Shown here: positions 19,756 to 29,666 of the stretch, in pieces | How the letters are laid out: each line of letters opens with the position of its first letter | Numbering within the stretch: position 1 is the stretch's first letter | NCBI GenBank assembly: GCA_030374805.1 | Contig: JARGSG010000018.1 | Coordinates: 372,001 to 436,000, forward strand | Direction of reading: 5' to 3' | Source of the DNA: Gracilaria gracilis | Taxonomy: Eukaryota > Rhodophyta > Florideophyceae > Gracilariales > Gracilariaceae | DNA length: 64,000 nt | Translations under genes and position numbers: made by a program | Notes under the pieces: model-generated | Database searches by the model: none | Told to the model about the DNA's origin: nothing | Seen by the model: only the letters and a program-made list of their open reading frames with translations

Positions 19756-20808
19756 GATTGTCGTAATTTCCCTTGCTGCGGTCAAGAAGCTGGCGTTCGT
19801 TGTTCGTTTCTTTGTCGGTTTGTCTAATTTGAAGATATCAGAGCACGGGAAAATGACTTTGAACTTTATTTATGTTGTTGCCATCTGCAACTTGCAGTGT
19901 CTGACCTTCAAACATATTGAGAGATACTCATGTTTTGCAGAGATAAGGCGAGTAGAATGTGGACTCTAAGAGTTGCTTCATAATTCTTTTCAATTTAAGA
20001 CGGGTAATTGGACGACATATGAAGCAGGACATAAATGCCGCAGTTTTTTTGATTAATTACATCCCAGAACTACTAATGTCGCTAGACACAATTACCGCAG
20101 TGCTTATGATTAAAGCGTTCAAAGAATGTCCGCAATTCGCCTGTCATCAATGTTGGGAATTCTTTTGCGTTGTACCCTTCCGCGCTCGAGAGAATCTTCC
20201 CTCTTTCACCCCCGTGCTTCTTATGGTCAGATATGTATTCTTGTAGTATTTGTGAAGCGAGTAGGTGCACATTATAATCCATTTTCTTTTAACACTTAGC
20301 TTCATTTTTGTTAATTGCGCTCCCAACTTCTCAGCAATATGTATTATGTAGTTATAGATACTAATTAACACGACAGAGCAAAGGCGCTTCTAATTTATAT
20401 TCGAAAAGAGTCCTTTCCCTGTGCAGTTTGGGCACGGATACAATTTATAAACAGACTTTTTTCTAATACAACTCCAAAACTTAAATACTAAAAAATCACA
20501 AACTGTTCAAGGAAAAACTTCGCGGCAATTCTACACGAAAATTCAGCTCCTCGAAGCGCTGATCGTAATACGCAAAGGTGCCTCTCGCCTGCCTGTCAAC
20601 AATTGACAATACCTCTGGTTCCTCTGTTCACACCCGTTCTGGTTGCGGACGGACGCCGAATAGATTGTTTTTTCAAGTACTTCAAAGCTTTTTACAATAG
20701 TATTGCTTATTGCTTTGCTACGTATAAAACACCCCCGAAAGCTTTCAACACGAAAACTTTCAACGATCTCTAACACTGGTTTTCAAATTCCACTCCAGCT
20801 CGTGGCGT
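19756..20808. other. Intergenic between zinc-finger genes B and C
   Basis: AT-rich, with no recognised gene. The part near 20,720-20,808 is the 3' flank of zinc-finger gene C and is shared with the disrupted copy D (29,270-29,367). Confidence 0.5.
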
Positions 20809-21612
20809 TCAAAGGCCACCACTGTGTTTATACAGCATGTGGTTTTGCACGTGATCTTTTCGAACAAAACGTTTCCCGCATAGCTCACAGGCAAACCTGC
20901 GTTGCTCTCGTGGTAAATGAGTATCCACATGTGATCTGTAAGTCGTCCGGTAGGAAGTGTTGTACTCACAATGCGGGCAGCTATACACGGCCGGTTTTTT
21001 GCAAACCACGGAGTGGGCCGAGAAGCTGCTACTGCGTACCCTTTTCAAACAGACGGCACATTGAATCCCTTGCTCGTTCCCGGGAGGAGCATTCTGTGGT
21101 TGGAGAAGCCCACTACCGGATGCTTTTGCCTGTCGCTGAGAGCCGCCTATACCGCCACCGCCCCGAACCATGTATGGAGCTCCCGCCACATTGGACTGAC
21201 CTGGCGCCCCTCTTGGAGCTTTTGGCAGTGGGCGCCCAGAAAGTGATCTTCGAGCCGCAGCCGGAGCTCCCGCTGTCTCTACAGACACAACTGCCGGAGC
21301 AGCAGCCTGCTCCATCCCCGCTCCTGTAACAGCCGAACCCGATACAGTACCTTGAGAAAGAACACTGCAACACATAAGTTCAAGCTCGTTCAACGTAGCA
21401 GCATCACGGGCCTCTCTTTGCCTGTCTTCAGAAGCGACGTGTGGGGCGCCTGCTTGTCTGCTTCCCGACTGGTTGGGTGGCTCGTTTTGTCTTTGACTCG
21501 GACGTTTTTTTGACGTTTTCTCTGCTCCTCCTGAGCTGGCCACAAGGTTGTTTCCAGCCCTAGGTGGCCTTCCTCCATCGCCTCCAGAAGAACTTTGAGG
21601 ATAAGAGCTCAT
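20809..21612 (-). CDS. Zinc-finger protein C, one C2HC and two C2H2 fingers
   Basis: A 267-residue intact single exon from ATG 21612. Residues 1-180 are low complexity (Ser/Gly/Pro/Ala-rich, basic KKRPSQRQ). They are followed by C185-C188-H200-C204 (C2HC), C212-C215-H228-H232 (C2H2, CPHCEYNTSYRTTYRSHVDTH pattern), linker LPREQRRFA, and C242-C245-H258-H263 (CELCGKRFVRKDH). The last pair is a classical C2H2 pair with a TGEKP-like linker, suggesting DNA binding. The ATG start follows an in-frame run with no better upstream ATG. A disrupted paralogue (copy D) lies at 29368-39350. Confidence 0.85.
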   Translation of the reverse strand: MSSYPQSSSGGDGGRPPRAGNNLVASSGGAEKTSKKRPSQRQNEPPNQSGSRQAGAPHVASEDRQREARDAATLNELELMCCSVLSQGTVSGSAVTGAGMEQAAAPAVVSVETAGAPAAARRSLSGRPLPKAPRGAPGQSNVAGAPYMVRGGGGIGGSQRQAKASGSGLLQPQNAPPGNEQGIQCAVCLKRVRSSSFSAHSVVCKKPAVYSCPHCEYNTSYRTTYRSHVDTHLPREQRRFACELCGKRFVRKDHVQNHMLYKHSGGL

Positions 21613-23709
21613 GACTGAATCTCGTTGTTACTAGAAAGAAGGGAGTTCGTTTAGCGCAAGGGAGTAACCAAGTTAAGAGTCGAGAGGCAATTGATGTTGC
21701 TTTTTGTGGAGTCTATTTTTGTAGTGCCTCACCTCGAACGCCAAAGATTTAAACCAGAGTTCCTGGCACACATTTGATATGTTGTAAAAGAATCAAATGC
21801 TGCAATGAATGTGGCGTTACAAATGTCACAACGTGCTCCATCATGAAGAACTTCTCTAAGGTATGCCTGAATTGCAATATCAGTTTTACTAAACAAATCT
21901 AGGGACATTGTTAAAGCATCACTCCCATGATTGGGCCGACTGCAAAAAATTGCACTAGTTGACATACATAAAAAGTTGAAACTGAATTATTATTTGAATT
22001 AAAAACATTTAAATCCTAAACCTCTTGGGAAAGATAATTTCGAAGCAACGTTGAGGAGCGCATATATCGGTGCTGTCTCTAGGTGGATAGTGGTTGGGTC
22101 GACTAACTGTGAAGCCATGTGATTAGAATGCGATCCCTGTCTAGTTGGTACTCTGAATTCTCCTCCGTGACCAGATTTGGATATCTATTAGATTTAAAGT
22201 TTTAGAGGGTCTATCTTATTATAAATACGTTAGTTTATTACCTTTATTTGTGCCAAAACAGCACAAGAAAAGAAGCCTTTCAGAAAACAAAACAGAAAAG
22301 GTATTGTGCATTTGTTTTAATTATAATTTGCTTATATGCTTTTACGTTTAAAAAGTCTGAAATATTTTTTGGAGATAAGTTTCAATTGACAGGAGCGCGG
22401 GGAACGAAACCCTTGGTTTACAAGAAAACCGTAATCTGAAGCTAAATTTGTTTCCAAATTGTATTGCGCAAACATTAGTATCTTAAAAATTACATGTTTT
22501 TATGGAAGCATTTTTCCAAAGCCAAACATATGTCAAAAAGGAGTTCTTGAACTTGTGAGTAAAGGCATGCAATTTGAGAATGCGGGAATTGACAGCTTTT
22601 ATTCATCACTATCGCAACACTCTCGGAAGATCCTTTAGTTTTGGTAAAGCGAGAGACACAGAGCGGGTACCTACCCATAGTGCTCTGCTGCTCCGTACGG
22701 CACAACCGTACGCGTTCAGTGAGTCCGACAAGGACAGCACTGCTCTCTAGGGAGGGTGAGGAGGGTACTTGAAACGAAGAGTTCGCCGCCGCCGATCGCG
22801 TGATGTGAGAGCGGAACAAAACGCAATCGACGGCGGCGACGCTGCGGGACGACGGCGAAGCGGTGGAAAATCCAGCGTAGCTAAGTAGCCACGCTGATCG
22901 CAAATTGGATCATCCTTCCGCTCACTCTCGTTCAAATAAATCCACTTCTTCGTTCCTCGAAAATCTATTCATGGATTACTTCGTTTTGTCGAGCAAAATT
23001 TGCATGTTGTGTATCTAATACGACTTTCGTTTCCACCACGTGTTGGTATTGTTCATTATTATTATTTCTCAAGTCCATCTTCGAAAACATCAAGCAACAG
23101 CAACAGTTGCCCGCTGGACAAAAATGGCAGGAAGCAACGTCGAGCAACGGCGGTGCAAAGCAGCCATCCCCAAGAGCGACGAACCTGCGTGCCAAAAAAC
23201 CGCAGCAAGGGACAGCAGCAGCTGCACGAGGGAAAGCGGCGTAGGTTGGGACGATCGACGGGATGTGCGAGCAGTGGTTGCGGACGAGGCTCGACAAGCC
23301 GTGGTCGGCGGTGGTACTGTAAGAGGCTCCAAGGGGGCGACGAGGCAGTGTGAAGCTCGCGCACGCGGCCGGCACGGCATGACATGAAATTTAGCTTACC
23401 GCAAATAAAGCTAGTTGAGAGCTATCTTGTTCAAGTAAAGCTAATGACATGGCAACGGGAAACAGCAACAATAAAGGTACTTTTTGGTCTTGAAGAAAAG
23501 GTTTGTACGCCGGGCACGTAAGGAAAAATATCGATATCTTCCCGTCCGTAACGATATTTCCCTGAGAACCAGGCGACAATGTTGACCTGTTTTATTTCGC
23601 ACCACACAGCATGCAAAGAAAACGTCTTTTCCCGCATCTCAGGGTTTTGCCTTCCATGTACCTTTACTTGACAGCGTTAGTCAGTATTAAACATTTTAGT
23701 TAGCTACAC
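21613..23709. other. Intergenic, no convincing gene
   Basis: Mostly AT-rich up to 22.5 kb. Between 22.7 and 23.4 kb it is GC-richer and open in several frames on both strands. The best ATG frame, 23124-23387 (+), encodes 87 basic residues without a recognised domain. I do not call it a gene. Confidence 0.4.
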
Positions 23710-23714
23710 GTACC

Positions 23715-24165
23715 TATCAAACGGCCGTGGGGTTCGAACCACAGGCGCGCGGGCGCGGTAGTCCGGATGATGCGCTGCTGAGGTCCGTAGGGACAAGCAG
23801 ACGCGGGGTAGCACGGCAGGCGCAGATGCGCGGACGTACAGTAGAAGAATAGTTGTTCAGGTTGTAGTAGAATTTTGTTGATGATGATCAATAAAGTTCT
23901 AATGCACTCGGACCATCTATATATGTACTACATTGTGTTCTCAGTAGGGTCTCTACAGTATCCGCATTTGCATAAATCATATTGCTTTCAAAGCATCGCA
24001 TTTGCATCGTGTTGTGTAGTCTACATATGTATTCCTTCGTACACCTTCACCGTACGCGTCCACGCTCCATCAGTACTGATCATGTCGTCCTTCAAATTAC
24101 CCAGATTACAGTAGCATCGGAACCTTCTCCTCCATGCTCCACCACAGATAGTTGGATATTCCACA
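23715..24165 (-). repeat. LTR (3' LTR of the minus-strand element)
   Basis: A 451-bp copy identical to 25455-25905. It contains an AATAAAG-type motif and a GC-rich part. It is flanked on the outer side by GTACC. Confidence 0.9.
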
Positions 24166-24336
24166 TTCACTCTTTTTCTCTTTCGAACCAAGGTTCTCGA
24201 CTTTAGCAACGTACTCCGTTGCATTCAATTCGCGCACAAGTCAGAGTGAGCAATCCAATGAACGTTTTCTTATATTCGGCAGTGCCCTCACTATCGAGTG
24301 TGCAATCGTTGAAGACAGTGTATCGTGTTTGCCACA

Positions 24337-25398
24337 CTATCGGCGATTACATAGATCAATTTCAAGACACTTCTCTTGCATTTCAGGCTTCCCAGCCACT
24401 ATGTTCAGCAGTGTTGCAGATCGATTGCAGCCATCAACAATTCTCGAAGAGATCAGTACTTCTGATAGCATATCCTTGGGATTATACGCATTATCAAAGC
24501 CGTACTGTAGCCCATGAAGGTCAACTGCCAAGCCAGAGCGCGTTATTGTCTTGCGATGCGCATCCCCAAATTGCAAGATGTCAGCCCGTGTGACTCTGTA
24601 AGTTGTCATCAATGTGTTCATACCAACAGAATAGATATTACAAATGGTATCCAGGAGGTGCTTCAAGTTCCAGGGGTTGGCAGTATTTGTACCGGTTACG
24701 TTCATAACATAGGCGTTAGCGTCTCTGCCTAGCATGGCACTTGTGTCAGAGTCGCCGTCAAGTTCAGGAGCACAGCCAGAGACAGGCCTAGAAGCAAGCT
24801 GATCATGCTCAGTGGCCAATACTAACTCTGTGGCTTGGTGCCCTTTGGCCTCATTATCCAATAGAGAAGTGCAATGTTCTGTCCAGTCGTTGCCCATCAC
24901 GTTTCCGTGCTTGCTACATTCAGTTCCCAGGTCCAAGAGCTCACTCTCTGAGCCTAAGTGTACTACAGCAGGGACAAATGCTTCCTGGAAAAGGCATTCG
25001 ACGAGCGCCTTACCGCATGAAAGGAGAGGTTTTCGATTAACATACACTCCGTGAGACAGTAGAAATGCAACCCATCTCTGCGCTGTTTGCTTTGGCATGG
25101 CTTGAATGGTGTGCTTGCGAAACGTTGCCGTGTATTCTATCCACAACGGCTCTCCAGTAAAACCTGTAGACTTTAAAGCATCGAGCATGCTGCTACAGTA
25201 GGCACCCACTTCTTCTGCATAAGCTGCTTTCTCCGTAGCGGTAGAAGACGGTGGTAGCGGGTCAGGATCATCAGCTTCATATGCGAAAGTATCGCGTGAT
25301 TCTGTTGTCTCAGCAGGCATCGTAGGGACGTTAATCGGGACCGTCTCATCCATCGCCGGCGATTGTGGAGGACTGTGAAAAGATTCTTGGCCGGACAT
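24337..25398 (-). CDS. Single ORF of the young LTR element, gag-like or captured, unrecognised
   Basis: A 353-residue frame from ATG 25398, just inside the 5' LTR. It starts MSGQESFHSPPQSPAM and is acidic and Pro/Ser-rich for 70 residues. A helical region follows (YCSSMLDALKSTGFTGEP, then TAQRWVAFLLSHGVYVNRKP), and a C-terminal helical part contains HLLDTICNIYSVGMNTL. No zinc knuckle, protease or polymerase motif is seen. Position and size fit a gag of the kind carried by TR-GAG elements, but a captured host gene is equally possible. Confidence 0.6.
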   Translation of the reverse strand: MSGQESFHSPPQSPAMDETVPINVPTMPAETTESRDTFAYEADDPDPLPPSSTATEKAAYAEEVGAYCSSMLDALKSTGFTGEPLWIEYTATFRKHTIQAMPKQTAQRWVAFLLSHGVYVNRKPLLSCGKALVECLFQEAFVPAVVHLGSESELLDLGTECSKHGNVMGNDWTEHCTSLLDNEAKGHQATELVLATEHDQLASRPVSGCAPELDGDSDTSAMLGRDANAYVMNVTGTNTANPWNLKHLLDTICNIYSVGMNTLMTTYRVTRADILQFGDAHRKTITRSGLAVDLHGLQYGFDNAYNPKDMLSEVLISSRIVDGCNRSATLLNIVAGKPEMQEKCLEIDLCNRR

Positions 25399-25454
25399 AT
25401 TTGCGTAGCTATATTTGTCGACAAAAGGTCGGCAAGACCGATGACAGTTATAAC

Positions 25455-25905
25455 TATCAAACGGCCGTGGGGTTCGAACCACAGGCGCGCGGGCGCGGTA
25501 GTCCGGATGATGCGCTGCTGAGGTCCGTAGGGACAAGCAGACGCGGGGTAGCACGGCAGGCGCAGATGCGCGGACGTACAGTAGAAGAATAGTTGTTCAG
25601 GTTGTAGTAGAATTTTGTTGATGATGATCAATAAAGTTCTAATGCACTCGGACCATCTATATATGTACTACATTGTGTTCTCAGTAGGGTCTCTACAGTA
25701 TCCGCATTTGCATAAATCATATTGCTTTCAAAGCATCGCATTTGCATCGTGTTGTGTAGTCTACATATGTATTCCTTCGTACACCTTCACCGTACGCGTC
25801 CACGCTCCATCAGTACTGATCATGTCGTCCTTCAAATTACCCAGATTACAGTAGCATCGGAACCTTCTCCTCCATGCTCCACCACAGATAGTTGGATATT
25901 CCACA
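25455..25905 (-). repeat. LTR (5' LTR of the minus-strand element)
   Basis: A 451-bp copy identical to 23715-24165, followed outside by GTACC, which matches the other flank. Confidence 0.9.
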
Positions 25906-25910
25906 GTACC

Positions 25911-26369
25911 GTGTAGAGGATTTCTACGCAATATAGTGACTTACGAAACATCTTACAGAGAATACTCCAGAAGGTAGAAAGCAGGGCAGACTGCAACTGA
26001 AATGTGTTTTCCCGCATCTCAACAACTTAAAAGTATCTATCTACTGCTTCCGGGTCGGATGGGAGGCAAATTTTGCGAGCGCAAGCCACCATCACAACAA
26101 CAATGTTGCATTTCATGATGTTCTGTGAGTAGATAGATGTAGCGGAAGTTTCGACGATTGTTCGACACAGGCGAAGCGTCGAAGATCTTTGCTGTGATCG
26201 CGATCAAAAACCCGCTCAAACAAAATAACTTCTTCGGTCATTAGAACAAGTATGGTTTGTTGATATGGCTAGTCATGTGGGAGCATCCTTCCTCTAGGGG
26301 GCAACGAATGATAACCCTCACGCAACGCTCTGGAGTACGACCCATTTTCCACAAAACTTGCACTGCTAG
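25911..26369. other. Intergenic, no gene seen
   Basis: Nothing recognisable. Confidence 0.45.
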
Positions 26370-27401
26370 TCAAGCTTCCGAAACATTCAACACTGGTCCG
26401 TCGTCTCCCGTCACGTACGACAACACGGGGTTGCTCTCAATCACTGCGCCTTCGGTTTTATTGGCGTAAAATGCCCAATGCAATGGGTTGTCAATATCAA
26501 ACACAGCGTTTCTTCCCAGGAGAGATACAACCAGAAACAAGAGCAATGCAAGTATCCACAACACGCTCAGCATGTAGATGAGAAACAATGGCACTTCTGT
26601 GGCGTCGACTGATTCACGAACAAACGAACAATTTCTCTTCGCACTGCCAAGGAATGCCCGAAGGCGTAATTCAGGCGGGTGGCTGACGTTTTGTTCAAAA
26701 GCCTCGGCCATACGACGGCAAAAATTCCCAAGCAATCCCGTCGAATTGAAAAGTAATTCTGTTTTGAGGTAATCCAATTCTGCATCAATCTCGCCAGCTA
26801 TGAAGCCGATGGCTCCCTTTCTTGAAACCGGTATGGACAAGAACGTGAAATTCTGTCTCTGGAAACCGAGCACGCAGACTTCGTCTGATGCACAGCCCAT
26901 TTCCGAGCCAGATGCAGGCAGTTTGTGAGTCTCTACCACAGTGATTACATCCACACGATAAACAGGGCTCTCCGAACATCGAACATCGCTGTTTACCAGA
27001 CTCACATTTCCTACAAATTGCAAGTTCACGTTCTGTTGTTGTACCTGACACTTGCGTTCAATTATATCGGTCTCACGAAATTGAGCCTGGTCTTCTGGCG
27101 TCCTCGACACGATTTCCATGCTAACACAAGGACCAAGCTCAAATCGATTCAGATCTGCGGGATTGGTGACAAAAGATACCACCACCTCAAGTGCGAAAAA
27201 CAACGCTAAAGAGAAGACGGCCAGGATCAATCGCTTTTTCTGGTGCAATCGGACTTGAATAGCCTTCAATCTTTCCAGCTTTCGTAGCTCTCGTAAGGAA
27301 TCTGCTTTCTGCACGGCTTTGAGAAACAATGATTCGGCGACAAAAGAGAGGGTAGTGATAATAAGACTCACATACTGAGATTTTAGAGCTATTAGAACCA
27401 T
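26370..27401 (-). CDS. Membrane protein with three transmembrane segments and a glycosylated loop
   Basis: From the first in-frame ATG it has 343 residues. The open frame extends 44 codons further upstream without an ATG, so an upstream exon is possible (CAG acceptor-like sites near 27,525). Predicted membrane helices lie at about 2-27, 58-78 and 270-295 (the last LFLIYMLSVLWILALLLFL). A charged segment (KADSLRELRKLERLK) lies between the first two. The roughly 190-residue loop between helices 2 and 3 has five N-glycosylation sequons (NVS, NFT, NST, NVS, NCS) and several Cys, and is probably extracellular or lumenal. No family is recognised. Confidence 0.7.
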   Translation of the reverse strand: MVLIALKSQYVSLIITTLSFVAESLFLKAVQKADSLRELRKLERLKAIQVRLHQKKRLILAVFSLALFFALEVVVSFVTNPADLNRFELGPCVSMEIVSRTPEDQAQFRETDIIERKCQVQQQNVNLQFVGNVSLVNSDVRCSESPVYRVDVITVVETHKLPASGSEMGCASDEVCVLGFQRQNFTFLSIPVSRKGAIGFIAGEIDAELDYLKTELLFNSTGLLGNFCRRMAEAFEQNVSHPPELRLRAFLGSAKRNCSFVRESVDATEVPLFLIYMLSVLWILALLLFLVVSLLGRNAVFDIDNPLHWAFYANKTEGAVIESNPVLSYVTGDDGPVLNVSEA

Positions 27402-27533
27402 TTGGTGCGTGATAAACCAACAAACGAGTGGCTTTCTGTTAAGGTGGTCGGCCCCTAGGCGCGTTAACACCACGGCGTTGCCATAATTGCCTCCCGCCTC
27501 CAATGCTATGTAGCATTTCACACACTGAACGCT

Positions 27534-28586
27534 CTAAATGCACTTGAGCGTTCCTTCAAAATCAAAAGAAAAACTACGGTATCAGAGGTTGTTCGGTGCC
27601 ACTTCACCGTGACCTGAAGACGGAATTTATGGCTCTGCATGCTTTTATTATTCTCATACCCTGTGTCGTGCTGGAGGCCGACAGTTAAGCATACAGCAGA
27701 GACAGTTGGGCCCCGCTTCAAGCTGAGCTTGAAGTAGTTAATAGTGTGGCTATAGAACGCGACTTACAGCCACAAACATCTTGTGGAACCGTCCGCGGGT
27801 CTCCTTAAAAGCCCCACGGACGGATGAGTAAACTACAGATGTCCCGGCAGGCGTCTGGTTGAAGCTCTCTGCGCCTCCCTCCTCCTTCATCTCTACACCC
27901 TGTATGACTTTTTCTCCGGCTCCACACTTAACAAAACAAGGAATCACTAAAATTAGCTTCGGTAGAAATAAGGAGGTGGGGGTAGGCATTGCAAGGACTT
28001 GAAACTGTTCACAGACTTCTCCAACAATACTAGGCCACCTGATACTCAGTTGTGCCATTACGGTCTGCATGCCAGCTCACCGGTGCACGTGCATTTGGAA
28101 CACTTTTGAGAGCCAATCGAGTGCCCGCAGATCGGCAGCAACGGTCACTTTTGTCATCGCAATTAGCAAGAAGCTGCTTGTCGTGGTGGCATATTGTGTA
28201 TATATATATACATCCACTCACGGAGTGGATGTACAACATGCCACTACGACAAGCAGCTTCTTGACGTCTTTAAAAAGTTTTCCCCACAATATGTGATCCA
28301 TATTAATCGCCATGGTATCTACCGAAGGTAGGTCATCCCCTCACAACTTGTTCGTCCGTACACCACTTTCGTACAGCACTTCCGAATGGTCAAAACGCGG
28401 AGAATTCAATCTTGCAAACTTTTCATTGCCTCACGGTGCCTAGGTAACAAATTTGGCAGACACCAGCAATGGTAGTAAGACTATGAACAGTATAAATTCA
28501 ATGCCAAGCTCTCTCTCTTTGTATACTTCGAGAGCCTTCCTAACGCCAAGAGAACGCATATCCTTCCCGCCTTCCCAAGTGACAGT
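27534..28586. other. Intergenic with a foldback repeat
   Basis: No supported gene, though a 5' exon of the neighbouring membrane-protein gene could lie near 27.5-27.7 kb. A hairpin is listed separately at 28168-28262. Confidence 0.4.
28168..28262. repeat. Foldback repeat with (TA)n in one arm
   Basis: AAGAAGCTGCTTGTCGT at the left pairs with ACGACAAGCAGCTTCTT at the right end, and the pairing continues inward to CATCCACTC/GAGTGGATG around the loop ACG. The left arm carries a short TA expansion. Arms are about 40 nt with few mismatches. No flanking duplication is visible. Confidence 0.8.
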
Positions 28587-29147
28587 ATGGATATGAGGTC
28601 GACTCAATTGCTCTTCATGGCCATGTGCCTCTTGTGTCTTCCATACGTTAACACCCAGATCTCTACGACTTCTACGCACTCCATTCCAGGTCAGCCCCTA
28701 ACCGTATTTTGCGACTTCCTGAACCTGAACGGATGCTTTACACAACACGGGGACCCGATCCGCTGTACGAGCCTTAACCAATCTAGGACAACCTTTGCCA
28801 AGGCAGCTCCTACGGATGAGCTCGATGATACGCTCAAACGTTTAGGACTATTCGGGAAGATTCTTGTGTTCAACATGGTACAAATTTTTGAAATGGAAGC
28901 GTTTGAGTTGCAAGTGGAGTCAATTGAGTCTGAATCGGGGATCACCGAAAGAACTTGGAAACAAGTTGATGATTCTGTATCTGTACCGCCAAGTTTGATA
29001 CAATCGTTTTCTGGACCAGGGTGCTGGTTTCCAGCTTCCGATGCTGTGGGCATGGTAGTAAATGCCACTACTCCAGATGGGAGGATGGTAATCACCACTA
29101 CTACCACTTCGGTGGGGCTCGGTTGCAGACCGAGCAGCCGTTTTTAG
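28587..29147 (+). CDS. Small secreted protein of unknown function
   Basis: A 186-residue frame with a strong signal peptide (about residues 1-24, hydrophobic LLFMAMCLLCLPYV, cleaved near NTQ). The mature part has a few Cys (VFCDFLNLNGC, IRC, GPGCWF) and two N-glycosylation sequons (NQS, NAT), and ends in a Thr-rich stretch. No family is recognised. The ATG at 28587 opens the leader; a second Met three residues on gives the same leader. Confidence 0.6.
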   Translation: MDMRSTQLLFMAMCLLCLPYVNTQISTTSTHSIPGQPLTVFCDFLNLNGCFTQHGDPIRCTSLNQSRTTFAKAAPTDELDDTLKRLGLFGKILVFNMVQIFEMEAFELQVESIESESGITERTWKQVDDSVSVPPSLIQSFSGPGCWFPASDAVGMVVNATTPDGRMVITTTTTSVGLGCRPSSRF

Positions 29148-29666
29148 TTCTGTGAAATGTGTATCCCAAATATCTGGGAAATGCCGGAAATGGCATTCTT
29201 TTCGATTATTAGAGCAACAAAGCATACTGTAATGTGCAGTCACGTATCCAACGTAATATAAATAGATATTTCAAATTGTTTACAAATAGTGTTGATTTGC
29301 TACCTAAAATACCCCTTGAAAGCTTTCACCAATCTCTAATAATAGTTTCGAAATTCCCCTCTGGTGTTCAAAGGTTAGTATTGTGTTTACACCTCATGTG
29401 CTTTTGCAGGTGAGCTTTTTGAACAAAACGTTTCCCGCATAGCTCACAGCAAAATCTGCGTTGCTCTGGCGGTAAATGCGACTCCAAATGCGCTTTGAAA
29501 TTCTTCCGAACTGAACCCCTGTACGGACAATGCGGACACATATGCACAAGCCGTTTGCAAAAAATGGGGTGTGTGATACTGTGCACCATTTCTTTAGAGC
29601 ATCTCCAGTGGCAGCGACACCATCGCAGCAAAGGACCAAATTCGTAGCAAACGTGTAGCCGAATAA

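Larger units (their letters stand above)
23715..25905 (-). mobile_element. Very young non-autonomous LTR element with one ORF
   Basis: It is 2,191 bp long with two 451-bp LTRs that look identical base for base, flanked by a GTACC duplication (23710-23714 and 25906-25910). Orientation is minus: a purine-rich tract lies just inside the LTR at 24165. The LTR begins TGTGGAATATCC and ends in GATA rather than the usual CA. The interior (about 1.3 kb) holds a single open frame and no reverse transcriptase, RNase H or integrase, so it must rely on another element. It looks whole, with no break seen. LTR identity means a very recent insertion. The family is probably Ty1/copia-related by LTR style, but this is uncertain. 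Confidence 0.85.

Noticed and set aside
19352-19969. 205-codon plus-strand frame
   Set aside because: It is the antisense shadow of zinc-finger gene B, whose codon pattern and fingers are clear.
23000-23387. Overlapping basic low-complexity frames on both strands
   Set aside because: Several frames are open because of GC-rich composition; none has a domain or a better start than the others.
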